A stretch of DNA of 64,000 nucleotides from Aneurinibacillus sp. (GCA_020725425.1 DYFA01000016.1:62001-126000), one strand, 5' to 3'. Positions 42,048 to 51,881 are shown, numbered from the stretch's first letter. Made by a program: numbers and translations. Notes: generated by a model not told the origin, from the letters alone.

Positions 42048-42386
42048 GTGAGCATCAAGCCGGTTGACTTGGGCGTGATGGTGCAGCGGATGGCCGAGGT
42101 GGACCGGGTCCAACAGGTCCGGGACCAGCGGGCTGCTGTAGCCCAACAGCAGTTCGGGCTGGAGATGCGAGCCGATCTGGAGCGCCGCGAGACCGAGGTC
42201 AAAGCAGCGCCGGAAGCGGCGCGGTTGGCGGTCAATCCCGACGCCCGGCGCGAGCGGCGTCGGGGAAAAGAGGAAGCTCCAGCCAAGGGGAGACCGGCGA
42301 CCGGCGACCAGCCGCCGGCGGGGGAGGAGCAGGCGCCGGCTCGGGTTCCTCCGGCTCCCGGGCAAAGGCTGGACATCAAACTTTAG
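42048..42386 (+). CDS. Small conserved flagellar-operon protein, unknown
   Basis: 112 residues. The N-terminal IKPVDLGVMVQRMAEVDRVQQVR resembles a conserved opening in small unnamed proteins found after sigD in several Clostridia; a charged, Pro-rich tail follows (ARRERRRGKEEAPAKG). No membrane helix or catalytic motif is visible. GTG 42048 follows GGGGGAAGGA. I cannot assign a function. Confidence 0.6.
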   Translation: MSIKPVDLGVMVQRMAEVDRVQQVRDQRAAVAQQQFGLEMRADLERRETEVKAAPEAARLAVNPDARRERRRGKEEAPAKGRPATGDQPPAGEEQAPARVPPAPGQRLDIKL

Positions 42387-42399
42387 GGGAGCGTCGGCG

Positions 42400-42933
42400 A
42401 TGGAGTGGTTGCTGTTCGTGGCGGGGGCGCTGGCGGTCGGAGTCTCGCTGGCCCTGGGTTACCGGGAACGGCGCGATTTCGCCCGGCTGCAGGAACAGGC
42501 GGGCCGGGCCCGCCCCGGCGAACTGGAGGAGATCTCGCTCGTTGTGGCCGACCTGGAAGAGGAGCTGACCCAGACGGCGGAGCGGATCATCAACGAACTG
42601 GAGGAGCGCGCCGCCACCCTGCGCCGCTTAATCGCCGAAGCCCAGGCGGTCGCCGCCGAGGTGGGCGCGACGGAAATCAGTCCGGCAGAGGACGCGGTGG
42701 CGGCGAGTGCAGCCGGTGCGGCCACCGGGGCGACGGGCCAGGACGACCGAAAGGCGGCCCCCCCAGGCGCGCCGGAGCGGAAGGGGTGCCGCAGGGGTTG
42801 GCGGTCGGTGGAGGCAACCGTCTGGGAGATGTCCCAACAGGGGTTGGGGGTGGAGCAGATCGCCCGCCAGTTGGACATCGGCAAAGGCGAGGTCAAACTG
42901 ATCCTGGATCTGAAGAAGGCTCAGGCGAGGTAG
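42400..42933 (+). CDS. Membrane-anchored coiled-coil/HTH protein, SwrB/DUF6115-like
   Basis: 177 residues. A membrane helix (about residues 3-20, LLFVAGALAVGVSLALG) is followed by a coiled coil (about residues 40-90), a variable linker, and a C-terminal helix-turn-helix-like segment VWEMSQQGLGVEQIARQLDIGKGEVKLIL. SwrB/YlxL in B. subtilis sits at the same place after sigD and promotes flagellar type III export activation. The similarity is architectural, not strong in sequence. ATG 42400 follows AGGGGAG. Confidence 0.7.
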   Translation: MEWLLFVAGALAVGVSLALGYRERRDFARLQEQAGRARPGELEEISLVVADLEEELTQTAERIINELEERAATLRRLIAEAQAVAAEVGATEISPAEDAVAASAAGAATGATGQDDRKAAPPGAPERKGCRRGWRSVEATVWEMSQQGLGVEQIARQLDIGKGEVKLILDLKKAQAR

Positions 42934-42940
42934 CATTGCG

Positions 42941-43426
42941 ATGGTCATCGATCGCCAGATGCTGTTGGGGATAGGGGTGGGGCTGATGCTGGCCGCCACC
43001 CTTCTTGCGGCCGGCGGCGGGCGGCAGAAACCCCCAAGCGACGTGGAGGTCATCCAGCGGGCCAAGGCCCTGGGCATGACCTTCCCCGGGGAGCAGCGGC
43101 TCACTCTCGAGGGCGCTCCGGAGAAGAACCCCGATGCCGGAGCCACCCTGCCTGACGGCGTTCCGGGCGAAACGACCCAGGCGCCGCCTCCTCCGGGCAA
43201 AAAGGCCTCCACAGTCACCGTGGTCGTCCCGCCAGGGGCGACCGCCGGCGAGGTGGCCCGGCTGCTGCGAGCCAAGTCGTTGATCGCCGACGAGGACGAG
43301 TTTCTGCGGCTCGCGGCGGGAAGGCAGGCGGAGGCGCACTTCCTGCCCGGCACCTATCGGTTCCCCAGCAACATCACGGTCAGGGAGTTGATCACGTCCC
43401 TTTTGACCGGCCCTCAGGCCGAATGA
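42941..43426 (+). CDS. Membrane-anchored MltG/YceG N-terminal-domain protein without catalytic domain
   Basis: 161 residues. An N-terminal membrane helix (LLGIGVGLMLAATLLAA) is followed by a Pro-rich linker and a domain at about residues 90-155 (VTVVVPPGATAGEVARLLRAKSLI, FLPGTYRFPSNITVRELITSLL) that matches the LysM-like N-terminal part of endolytic transglycosylase MltG. The catalytic domain is absent and the gene ends with a clean stop. GTG/ATG choice: ATG 42941 is supported by the helix. It is the last gene of the flagellar cluster; a peptidoglycan-related role is inference. Confidence 0.7.
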   Translation: MVIDRQMLLGIGVGLMLAATLLAAGGGRQKPPSDVEVIQRAKALGMTFPGEQRLTLEGAPEKNPDAGATLPDGVPGETTQAPPPPGKKASTVTVVVPPGATAGEVARLLRAKSLIADEDEFLRLAAGRQAEAHFLPGTYRFPSNITVRELITSLLTGPQAE

Positions 43427-43443
43427 CCCAGGCCGAATAATTC

Positions 43444-43472
43444 TTGCCACTGGTTTTAGGGTATGGTACACT
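43444..43472 (+). promoter_or_regulatory. Sigma-A promoter for rpsB-tsf
   Basis: TTGCCA (43444-43449; five of six) and TACACT (43467-43472; four of six) have the ideal 17-base spacing and an extended -10 TG at 43464-43465. It lies in the gap after the flagellar cluster and implies a 5' leader of about 110 bases before rpsB. Confidence 0.7.
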
Positions 43473-43481
43473 AACAACCGG

Positions 43482-43566
43482 TGTTTCATCACGCACGTCC
43501 CCGGAAGGGCGGCAGGGTGCCGGGCAACCGGTCTGCCGGCTTGATGACGTGGGCGGAGGAGAAAAC
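43482..43566 (+). promoter_or_regulatory. Structured 5' leader of rpsB
   Basis: CGGCAG (43510-43515) can pair with CTGCCG (43533-43538). Outside it, TCATCA (43487-43492) can pair with TGATGA (43542-43547), or CACGTC (43494-43499) with GACGTG (43546-43551); the two choices overlap. This resembles leaders of ribosomal-protein operons that are fed back by their own product, but I recognise no named family. Confidence 0.4.
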
Positions 43567-43590
43567 CGCGGGGAGAGGAGGTGACCAAAG

Positions 43591-44343
43591 ATGGCCGTAA
43601 TCTCCATGAAACAGCTCCTGGAAGCAGGGGTGCACTTCGGTCACCAGACTCGCCGCTGGAATCCCAAAATGAAGGAGTATATCTTCACCGAGCGGAACGG
43701 GATCTACATCATCGACCTGCAGAAGACGGTCCGCAAGGTGGAGGAGGCGTACAACTTCATCCGGTCGGTGGCTGCGGGCGGCGGGCGCATCCTCTTCGTC
43801 GGGACCAAGAAGCAGGCCCAGGAGGCCGTGCGGGAAGAGGCCACCCGCTGCGGCCAGTTCTACGTGAACGTGCGGTGGTTGGGCGGGACGCTGACCAACT
43901 TCTCCACGCTCAAGTCGCGGATCGCCCGGATGCGTGAGCTTGAGCGGATGGAGGAGACGGGTGCCTTCGCCGCTCTGCCGAAGAAGGAAGTGCTCGAGCT
44001 TCGCAAGGAGTACGAGCGGCTGGTGCGGTTCCTCGGCGGCATCAAGGACATGTCCAAGCTCCCGGACGCTCTCTTCGTCATCGACCCGCGCAAGGAGCGG
44101 ATCGCCGTCTCCGAGGCGCGGAAGTTGCGCATTCCCATCGTCGGTCTGGTGGATACTAACTGCGATCCCGACGAGGTCGACTACGTCATCCCAGGGAACG
44201 ACGACGCCATCCGGGCAGTGAAGCTCCTGACCGCCAAGATGGCCGACGCCGTCCTGGAAGGGCGGGAAGGCCGGGAAGGGGCTCCGGCCGAGCCCGAGCC
44301 GGAAGTGGACGAAGAAGAGATCGAGGTGGGGAGGGAAGCGTAG
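43591..44343 (+). CDS. rpsB: 30S ribosomal protein S2
   Basis: 250 residues, typical for Bacillota uS2. Conserved blocks: [32 protein letters not shown], and [28 protein letters not shown]. The acidic tail ([12 protein letters not shown]) is common. ATG 43591 follows a strong AGAGGAGGTGACC. It is paired with tsf as in most bacteria. Confidence 0.97.
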   Translation: MAVISMKQLLEAGVHFGHQTRRWNPKMKEYIFTERNGIYIIDLQKTVRKVEEAYNFIRSVAAGGGRILFVGTKKQAQEAVREEATRCGQFYVNVRWLGGTLTNFSTLKSRIARMRELERMEETGAFAALPKKEVLELRKEYERLVRFLGGIKDMSKLPDALFVIDPRKERIAVSEARKLRIPIVGLVDTNCDPDEVDYVIPGNDDAIRAVKLLTAKMADAVLEGREGREGAPAEPEPEVDEEEIEVGREA

Positions 44344-44381
44344 CTTTCCCCCCGCCTTCCTTGCCAGGGAGGGAGAGCGGA

Positions 44382-45326
44382 GTGACCATTACAGCCGAGA
44401 TGGTTAAGGAACTGCGGGAGCGAACCGGCGCCGGGATGATGGACTGCAAGCGGGCGCTCACTGAGGCCGGCGGGAACGCCGAACGGGCGGTCGAGCTCCT
44501 GCGCGAGCGCGGACTCGCCTCGGCCGCCAAGAAGGCGGGGCGGGCGGCCTCCGAAGGGCTGGTGGTGGCGTACGTGACGCCGGACGCCCGGGTGGGGGCG
44601 CTGGTCGAAGTGAACTGCGAGACCGACTTCGTGGCCCGCAACGAGGAGTTTCGGGGCTTCGCCGAGAACGTGGCGAAAGCTGTGGCCGGCGCTGACCCGG
44701 GGAAGCCGGTGGGCGAGGGCGAGGCGGTGCTCTCCTTGACCCTGGCCGGATCCGGGCAGACGGTGGAAGAGGGCTTGACCTCCCTCATCGCCAAGCTCGG
44801 CGAGAACATGGCCGTGCGGCGCTACGCCCGATTCGCCCTGGCTGGCCCGGGGCGAGTGGAGAGCTACATCCACCTGGGTGGCCGGATCGGGGTGCTGGTC
44901 GAGGCGGCCGCGCCCTCGGACGGCGCAGCGGCTGGCGAGACCTTCCGGCAGACCCTGCGGGACGTGGCCATGCAGGTGGCGGCGGCAAAGCCGGAGTACG
45001 TGAACCGCGTCGAGGTGCCGACCCAAGTCAGGGAGCGGGAACTGGCCATCTACCGGACGCTGGCGGCCAGCGAGGGGAAGCCGGTGCAGATTCAGGACCG
45101 GATCGCCCAAGGGAAGCTCGAGAAGTTCTTCAAGGAGGTCTGCCTGCTGGAGCAGCCGTTCATCCGCGATCCGGACAAGACTGTGGAGGCAATGCTGAAG
45201 GAGCGGGCGAAGGAGGCCGGCGGGGAGATCGACGTCCGGCGCTTCGTCCGGTTCGAACGGGGCGAGGGCCTAGTCAAGCAGGAGGACGGGTGTTGCCCCG
45301 GACCGGCGCCAACAGCCGGGCAATAG
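44382..45326 (+). CDS. tsf: Elongation factor Ts
   Basis: 314 residues, the longer two-core form. EF-Ts recycles EF-Tu by nucleotide exchange. The N-terminal UBA-like domain (MVKELRERTGAGMMDCKRAL) and the TDFVARNEEF contact motif are intact, followed by two core repeats. GTG 44382 is chosen for AGGGAGGGAGAG upstream; an in-frame TTG at 44361 would add seven unconserved residues. The last 17 residues (with CC and Pro/Ala) exceed the usual end. Confidence 0.96.
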   Translation: MTITAEMVKELRERTGAGMMDCKRALTEAGGNAERAVELLRERGLASAAKKAGRAASEGLVVAYVTPDARVGALVEVNCETDFVARNEEFRGFAENVAKAVAGADPGKPVGEGEAVLSLTLAGSGQTVEEGLTSLIAKLGENMAVRRYARFALAGPGRVESYIHLGGRIGVLVEAAAPSDGAAAGETFRQTLRDVAMQVAAAKPEYVNRVEVPTQVRERELAIYRTLAASEGKPVQIQDRIAQGKLEKFFKEVCLLEQPFIRDPDKTVEAMLKERAKEAGGEIDVRRFVRFERGEGLVKQEDGCCPGPAPTAGQ

Positions 45327-45336
45327 CAGACGGTCT

Positions 45337-45367
45337 CGGGGGAACAGCTGGTTCCCCCGCTTTTTTT
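45337..45367 (+). terminator. Intrinsic terminator after tsf
   Basis: A perfect 9-bp stem CGGGGGAAC (45337-45345) with GTTCCCCCG (45351-45359), 5-base loop, followed by C and seven T residues. It ends the rpsB-tsf unit. Confidence 0.9.
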
Positions 45368-45425
45368 GTCCTCTGGTCGGAAGGATTCCCCGTCGATCAC
45401 TCGAAAAGGGGAGAATGGCAAGTGA

Positions 45426-46725
<1,300 letters not shown>

Positions 46726-46737
46726 GGGGAGACACCG

Positions 46738-46974
46738 GTGGAGAACCTTCCCCGAGTGCTGGGTTTGCCCCTGGACGAGGCCCGGGAGCGCCTGCGGCAG
46801 TGTGGGGTCGAGCCACTGGTCCGGCGGACTGGCGAGGTCGGCCGCCAACAGGCTCTCCGGCGGCAGGAACGGGAGGGTCTCGTGCAGGAAGGGGAGCGGG
46901 TGGTGGGCGTGCGGACCACCCGGAACGGGATTGAACTGGTGGCCGCTCCCACTTACCGGCGGCCCCGGCGGTGA
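46738..46974 (+). CDS. Small PASTA-like domain protein between frr and uppS
   Basis: 78 residues. The opening VLGLPLDEARERLRQCGVEPLV resembles a single PASTA repeat (GLPLxEAxxxLxxxGxxP), a fold found in penicillin-binding proteins and Ser/Thr kinases. There is no membrane helix and no other domain. GTG 46738 follows GAGGGGAGACACCG, 12 bases after frr. Small genes of this kind occur at this spot in some Clostridia. The PASTA reading is my inference from the spacing pattern. Confidence 0.6.
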   Translation: MENLPRVLGLPLDEARERLRQCGVEPLVRRTGEVGRQQALRRQEREGLVQEGERVVGVRTTRNGIELVAAPTYRRPRR

Positions 46975-46990
46975 GTTGGACCTGATCCGT

Positions 46991-47019
46991 GCCCCCTCCT
47001 GGCGAGGGGGCGTTCCTTC
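46991..47019 (+). terminator. Candidate weak terminator before uppS
   Basis: A perfect 8-bp GC stem GCCCCCTC (46991-46998) with GAGGGGGC (47004-47011), 5-base loop, followed only by GTTCCTTCT. The poor T tract makes attenuation or an mRNA-stability element as likely as termination. Confidence 0.4.
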
Positions 47020-47052
47020 TCCGGCAGATGCGCGCTTCAGGAGGTTCAGGCG

Positions 47053-47793
47053 GTGGCTGAAGGCGGCGAGGTGCGGGGCAACCAGGTGACCGCGGGAAGA
47101 CTGCCCCGGCACGTGGCGGTGATCATGGACGGAAACGGCCGGTGGGCCGCGCAGCGCGGCCTGCCGCGCCACGCCGGCCACCAAGAAGGCGTGAAGCGGG
47201 CCAAGGAGCTGGTCAGAGCCTGCGGAGAGAAGGGCATCCAGGTCCTGACGCTCTTCGCCTTCTCCACGGAGAACTGGCGGCGGCCCCGGGAAGAGGTCAG
47301 CTTCCTGATGCGGCTCTTCGAGGCAAACATCCGGAGTGAGCTTTCGGCGCTGATAGAGAACAATGTGGTCTTCCGGGTAATCGGCCGCGTCGAGGAGTTG
47401 CCAGCCAGCCTGCAAGAGGAGGTGCGGCGCGGGGAGGAGGCGACGGCGCGGAACACCGGGCTGGTGCTGAACGTGGCCTTGAACTACGGCGGCCGGGCGG
47501 AGCTGGTCGACGCCGCCCGGCGTCTGGCAACCCGCGTCCAGGCAGGCGAACTTCAGCCGGAGCAGATCGACGAGCCGCTCTTCGCCGCTCAGCTCTATAC
47601 CGCCGGTCTGCCCGACCCGGATCTTGTCATCCGCCCCAGCGGGGAACAGCGCTTGAGCAACTTCCTTTTGTGGCAGGCGGCCTACGCCGAGCTATACTTG
47701 ACCCCGGCGCTGTGGCCGGACTTCACGGTCGAAGAGTTCGACCGGGCGCTGGCCGCCTATTCGTCGCGGAAAAGGCGGTTCGGAGCGTTATGA
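47053..47793 (+). CDS. uppS: Undecaprenyl diphosphate synthase
   Basis: 246 residues. This cis-prenyltransferase makes the C55 lipid carrier for cell-wall synthesis. D26 in VIMDGNGRWA is the Mg-binding Asp; other motifs are RHAGHQEGVKR, FAFSTENWRRP and RPSGEQRLSNFLLWQAAYAELY. GTG 47053 has GGTTCAGGCGG upstream. The stop overlaps cdsA by 4 bases. Confidence 0.96.
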   Translation: MAEGGEVRGNQVTAGRLPRHVAVIMDGNGRWAAQRGLPRHAGHQEGVKRAKELVRACGEKGIQVLTLFAFSTENWRRPREEVSFLMRLFEANIRSELSALIENNVVFRVIGRVEELPASLQEEVRRGEEATARNTGLVLNVALNYGGRAELVDAARRLATRVQAGELQPEQIDEPLFAAQLYTAGLPDPDLVIRPSGEQRLSNFLLWQAAYAELYLTPALWPDFTVEEFDRALAAYSSRKRRFGAL

Positions 47794-48590
47794 GCGGCGG
47801 GAGCGGAAGGGAAGTGGCCGCCCGGGTGCTGACCGGCGTGATAGGCATCCCGGTGCTGCTTGCAGTGGTGTATGCCGGGGGGCGCCTTTTCCAGGGGGTG
47901 CTGGCGGCGATCGCCGCCCTCATGCTCTGGGAGTACCACCGGCTGGTGGCGGCCAGCGGGCAGGCGCCCCGCCTGACCCTGCTGCTCGGCGCGGGGTTGG
48001 GCGTGGGGGCGCTCGCGGCGGCTGGCCGTGAAGGCGCCTCGGCAGGGCTGCTCTTTGCCGCGGCGGCGCTGGAAATGGGCCTCGCCCTGCGGGAGGCCCC
48101 GGAGGTGTCCCTGCTGCGCCGGGGAGGGGCTCTGATCCTCGGTGCGGTGTACGTCGGGTACCCGCTCGGGCTCATGATGCGGCTGCGGACGGCTTCCCTC
48201 TGGTGGCTGGCGACCGGGTTCATCCTGGTCTGGGCGAACGACGTCCTGGCGTATGTGGTCGGGATCAACCTGGGGCGCCGCCGGTTGGCCCCGCGCGTCA
48301 GCCCCAAGAAGAGCATAGAGGGCGCCGTGGGCGGGCTGGCGGCGGCGGTGGTGGCCGCGGTGGCGCTCCGGTCGTGGCTGGGACTCACCCCAGCCGGCGC
48401 CGCCCTCACCGGCTTGGCCGTGGGAGCGGCCGGACAGGTCGGGGACCTGGTCGAATCGGCGTTGAAGCGGGAGGCGGGGGTCAAGGACAGCGGGCGGCTC
48501 CTCCCCGGGCACGGCGGCCTGCTCGACCGGTTCGACTCGTCGCTTCTGGCGTTCCCGACACTGTACCTCCTGTTGCGAGTCCTGCGGTAG
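47790..48590 (+). CDS. cdsA: Phosphatidate cytidylyltransferase
   Basis: 266 residues, with about seven to eight membrane helices. It makes CDP-diacylglycerol from phosphatidate and CTP. The C-terminal signature SALKREAGVKDSGRLLPGHGGLLDRFDS is intact, and SPKKSIEGAVGG lies before it. ATG 47790 forms an ATGA overlap with uppS, supporting this start over longer in-frame ones inside uppS. Confidence 0.95.
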   Translation: MSGGSGREVAARVLTGVIGIPVLLAVVYAGGRLFQGVLAAIAALMLWEYHRLVAASGQAPRLTLLLGAGLGVGALAAAGREGASAGLLFAAAALEMGLALREAPEVSLLRRGGALILGAVYVGYPLGLMMRLRTASLWWLATGFILVWANDVLAYVVGINLGRRRLAPRVSPKKSIEGAVGGLAAAVVAAVALRSWLGLTPAGAALTGLAVGAAGQVGDLVESALKREAGVKDSGRLLPGHGGLLDRFDSSLLAFPTLYLLLRVLR

Positions 48591-48602
48591 AGGTGACCGG
48601 AC

Positions 48603-49598
48603 GTGGCAGGAGACGAGAGAATGCTGCTTGCAGTGCGCAACACCGCCGGGGCGCTCCTCCTCACTCTGGTCGGGGTTTACCTGGCGCGATTCCTCTTTCC
48701 TTTTCTTCTGGGGGCAGTGGTGGCGGCAGTGTTGGATCCGGTGGTCTCCGCCGGGTACCGCCGCGGCCTCCCCCGCGGCTTGACCGCTGTCCTGCTGTTG
48801 GCCGCCTTGACCGGCGGGACGCTGGCCGTCCTGGGGGTGGGGTTGGCCCGGCTCAGCACCGAACTGGGAAGCCTGGTCGAGTCGGGGTGGGGGGAGGAGG
48901 GGCTCCGGAAGCTCGAAGACTCCTGGAAGGAGCTGGAGCCCCTGCTACGGGGCGAACCGGCACAGCAGGGGTTGGGAGCGCTGGCGGGGTGGGCAGTCGC
49001 CCTCGTGCGGGCGGTGCCCGGAGCAGCGGTCGCCATCGTCATCAGCCTGCTCTCCGCGTACCTCCTGTTGCGCGATAAGGAGGGTCTCCTGAAGGCGGCA
49101 ACCCGGATCCTGCCGCGGACCCTGCGGGCGGACGGGACGCGGGCGGTCCGGGAGGTCTCCGAGAGTCTCGGGGGAATCGTCCGGGCGTTGCTGTTGCTTG
49201 CGGTCACCACAGGGGCGGTCTCGGTGGTGGGACTGTCGCTTTTCGGTGTCCGCTACGCGTGGCTCCTGGGAGTCGCAGCCGGGCTGCTGGATCTGGCGCC
49301 GCTCGTCGGCCCCTCGGCTGTGTTCTTGCCGACCGCCATTTACCTGGCTCTCAGCGGCTCACCCGGCAAGGCGCTGGGGGTGCTGGCAGTGGCGGGTGTG
49401 GGGACACTGGTCCGGCAGATCCTCGAGCCCCGTCTCCTGGCTGCCGGCACCGGTCTGCACCCGCTGGCCATGCTCTTGGCGGTGTATGCCGGCTACCGGC
49501 TCTTCGGGCCGTTCGGCCTGGTGATGGGGCCTCTGGCGGCCGCCTTCTTCGCGGCGCTCTTCCGCGCCGCGGTGGAACCGTTCCTGGAAGGGGCTTAG
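48603..49598 (+). CDS. AI-2E/YtvI family integral membrane protein
   Basis: 331 residues. Paired hydrophobic helices at the N-terminus (TAGALLLTLVGVYLARFLFPFLLGAV), a soluble loop at about residues 85-125, then five or so C-terminal helices including VTTGAVSVVGLSLFGVRYAWLLGVAAGLLDLAPLVGPSAVFLPTA. This pattern matches the AI-2E transporter/YtvI family. YtvI relatives occur in spore formers; the substrate is not deducible. GTG 48603 is 12 bases after cdsA. Its place between cdsA and dxr is uncommon. Confidence 0.8.
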   Translation: MAGDERMLLAVRNTAGALLLTLVGVYLARFLFPFLLGAVVAAVLDPVVSAGYRRGLPRGLTAVLLLAALTGGTLAVLGVGLARLSTELGSLVESGWGEEGLRKLEDSWKELEPLLRGEPAQQGLGALAGWAVALVRAVPGAAVAIVISLLSAYLLLRDKEGLLKAATRILPRTLRADGTRAVREVSESLGGIVRALLLLAVTTGAVSVVGLSLFGVRYAWLLGVAAGLLDLAPLVGPSAVFLPTAIYLALSGSPGKALGVLAVAGVGTLVRQILEPRLLAAGTGLHPLAMLLAVYAGYRLFGPFGLVMGPLAAAFFAALFRAAVEPFLEGA

Positions 49599-49610
49599 GG
49601 AGGGCATGAG

Positions 49611-50765
49611 GTGCGGCGAGTAACGATTCTTGGTTCGACCGGGTCCATCGGCACTCAGGCCCTGGAGGTCATAGCAGCGTACCCGGAGGAGTTTGCGGTG
49701 GTCGGGCTGGCCGCCGGCCGCCGGGTGGAGCTCCTGGCCGAACAGGTGCGGCGCTACCGCCCGGAACGGGTGGTGGTCGCCGGGCCGGAGGAGGCGGCCG
49801 CCCTCCAGGCCCTCCTGGGGCCGGAGACCCCGACCGACACCGCCTGGGGTGAGGAGGCCCTGAGCGCGGCGGCCGCCGCACCGGCCGAGGTGGTTCTGGT
49901 GGCGGTGGTGGGCGCTCGAGGCCTGGTTCCTACTCTGGCCGCGCTGGAGGCCGGCCGCACCGTGGCCCTGGCAAACAAGGAGAGCCTGGTGTGCGGCGGA
50001 GAGCTCGTCCACGCGGCGCTGGCCAGGGGGGGCGGCCGGCTCGTTCCGGTGGACAGCGAGCACTCCGCGATCTTCCAGTGCCTTCAAGGAGCCGCCCCGG
50101 GGGAGGTGCGGCGGATAATCCTGACCGCTTCGGGCGGACCGTTCCGCGGCCGGCGCCCGGACGAACTACGGGAGGTGACCCCGGAGGCGGCGCTGGCCCA
50201 CCCCACCTGGCGGATGGGGCGGCGGGTCACGGTGGACTCGGCGACCCTCATGAACAAAGGACTGGAGGTCATTGAGGCCCACTGGCTCTTCGGCCTCGCC
50301 TTCGACCGGATCCAAGTGGTGATTCACCCGGAGAGCATCGTCCACTCGCTTTTGGAACTGGTCGACGGCTCGGTCCTGGCCCAACTGGGGTGGCCCGACA
50401 TGCGCCTGCCCATCCAGTACGCTCTCCTCTACCCGCAGCGGCGGCCCGGCGAGCGACGCCCCCTGAACCTGGCGGCCGTAGGCCAGCTAACCTTCGCCCC
50501 GGTGGAGTGGGCGGCCTACCCGTGCCTGCGCCTGGCGGTGCAGGCGGGCGCCGCGGGCGGGTCCTGGCCGGCGGTCCTGAACGCGGCCGATGAGGTGGCG
50601 GTGGAGGCGTTTCTTGAGGGACGGTTGCCGTTTCCGGAAATCGCTTCGGTCGTGGAGGCGGTGTTGGACCGGTGGGGCGGGGGGAAAGCTGGAACTCTGG
50701 AAGAGGTGGCGTCGGCGGATAGGTGGGCCCGCCGACAGGCCGTTGAGGTGATAGGGCAGCGATGA
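49611..50765 (+). CDS. dxr: 1-deoxy-D-xylulose 5-phosphate reductoisomerase
   Basis: 384 residues. It converts DXP to MEP with NADPH, the first committed step of the MEP isoprenoid route. NADPH-binding ILGSTGSIGTQALEV, VALANKESLV, the active-site PVDSEHSAIFQ and MGRRVTVDSATLMNKGLE are intact. GTG 49611 follows GGGAGGGCATGAGG. The stop overlaps rseP by 4 bases. It supplies precursors for the neighbouring UppS. Confidence 0.97.
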   Translation: MRRVTILGSTGSIGTQALEVIAAYPEEFAVVGLAAGRRVELLAEQVRRYRPERVVVAGPEEAAALQALLGPETPTDTAWGEEALSAAAAAPAEVVLVAVVGARGLVPTLAALEAGRTVALANKESLVCGGELVHAALARGGGRLVPVDSEHSAIFQCLQGAAPGEVRRIILTASGGPFRGRRPDELREVTPEAALAHPTWRMGRRVTVDSATLMNKGLEVIEAHWLFGLAFDRIQVVIHPESIVHSLLELVDGSVLAQLGWPDMRLPIQYALLYPQRRPGERRPLNLAAVGQLTFAPVEWAAYPCLRLAVQAGAAGGSWPAVLNAADEVAVEAFLEGRLPFPEIASVVEAVLDRWGGGKAGTLEEVASADRWARRQAVEVIGQR

Positions 50766-51877
50766 GCATGTTGCTGGGTGGGCTCCTGCCGGTTCTGGCC
50801 TTTATCTTCGTGCTGGGGCTTCTGGTCCTCGCCCATGAGCTGGGGCACTTCGCCGTAGCGAAAGGCGTCGGGATCAAGGTCGAGGAGTTCGCCCTGGGGA
50901 TGGGCCCGCGGCTTCTGGCGGTGAAGGGCCGGGAAACGGTCTACTCGGTGCGGCTCCTGCCCCTCGGCGGATTCTGCAGGATGGCCGGGGAGGACGCCGC
51001 CGGCGGGGCTCTCTCTGTCGAGCGGATGCCGCCGGCGGAGCGGGAGCGCCAGTTCGGGGCGAAACCGCCCGGTCAGCGGGCACTGGTGCTGACTGCCGGC
51101 CCGGTGATGAACTTCATCTTGGCCGGACTGGTCTACGCTGTTCTCTTCGGGTCGTATGGCATCCCGGTGGCCTGGGTGGAGGGGGCGGTGGTAGGGGACG
51201 TCTCCCCCGGCACGCCGGCGGCTGAAGCCGGCCTCCTGCCACAGGACCGGATTCTTTCCGTGAACGGGGTGGCGGTGCGGACGTGGGAGGAGATGGCGGC
51301 GCTGATCGAGCGCAGCCCGAGGCGCCCCGTCGAGCTGGTAATCCGGCGGCCGGGGCGGGCCGGTGTGTTGCGCCTCACGGTGACGCCCCAGCGGCTGCCT
51401 CGCCCGGATCGCCCGGAAGGCATCGGCTTCATCGGCGTGATCCGCCAGTCGGACGAGGTGAAGCGGGTGGGCCCCGGTGAAGCCCTGCGGCTCGGGTTCC
51501 TCCAGGCCTGGCACGTGTTGGTGGCCATGCTGGGCGGGCTGTGGCAGTTGGTCACCGGGAAGGTGGCGGGGCCGCTCACCGGTCCGGTGGGGATCGCCCG
51601 CATGACCGGGCAGGCGGCGCGCTACGGGTTCAACAGCGTGCTCGAGTTAACGGCCTTCCTCTCCATCAACCTGGGGATCATCAACCTCCTGCCCATCCCG
51701 GCCCTTGACGGAGGGCGCCTGGTCTTCCTCGGGGTCGAGGTGGTCCGCCGGCGGCCGGTCAACCCGGAGCGGGAGGGGTTCATCCACTTCCTGGGGTTCG
51801 CCCTGTTGATGCTCTTTCTGATGGTGGTCACGCTGAAGGACCTGGAGCGCCTGCTTTTTCCGATGCGGTGGAGGTGA
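50762..51877 (+). CDS. rseP: Site-2 intramembrane zinc metalloprotease RseP
   Basis: 371 residues. The zinc motif HELGH (residues 25-29) lies in the first membrane helix; one PDZ domain (about residues 130-215) and the second metal motif near NLLPIPALDGGRLVFL follow. The family cleaves membrane-bound anti-sigma factors and remnant signal peptides. ATG 50762 overlaps dxr by 4 bases. A single PDZ domain is the Gram-positive form. Confidence 0.95.
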   Translation: MSMLLGGLLPVLAFIFVLGLLVLAHELGHFAVAKGVGIKVEEFALGMGPRLLAVKGRETVYSVRLLPLGGFCRMAGEDAAGGALSVERMPPAERERQFGAKPPGQRALVLTAGPVMNFILAGLVYAVLFGSYGIPVAWVEGAVVGDVSPGTPAAEAGLLPQDRILSVNGVAVRTWEEMAALIERSPRRPVELVIRRPGRAGVLRLTVTPQRLPRPDRPEGIGFIGVIRQSDEVKRVGPGEALRLGFLQAWHVLVAMLGGLWQLVTGKVAGPLTGPVGIARMTGQAARYGFNSVLELTAFLSINLGIINLLPIPALDGGRLVFLGVEVVRRRPVNPEREGFIHFLGFALLMLFLMVVTLKDLERLLFPMRWR

Positions 51878-51881
51878 GGGT

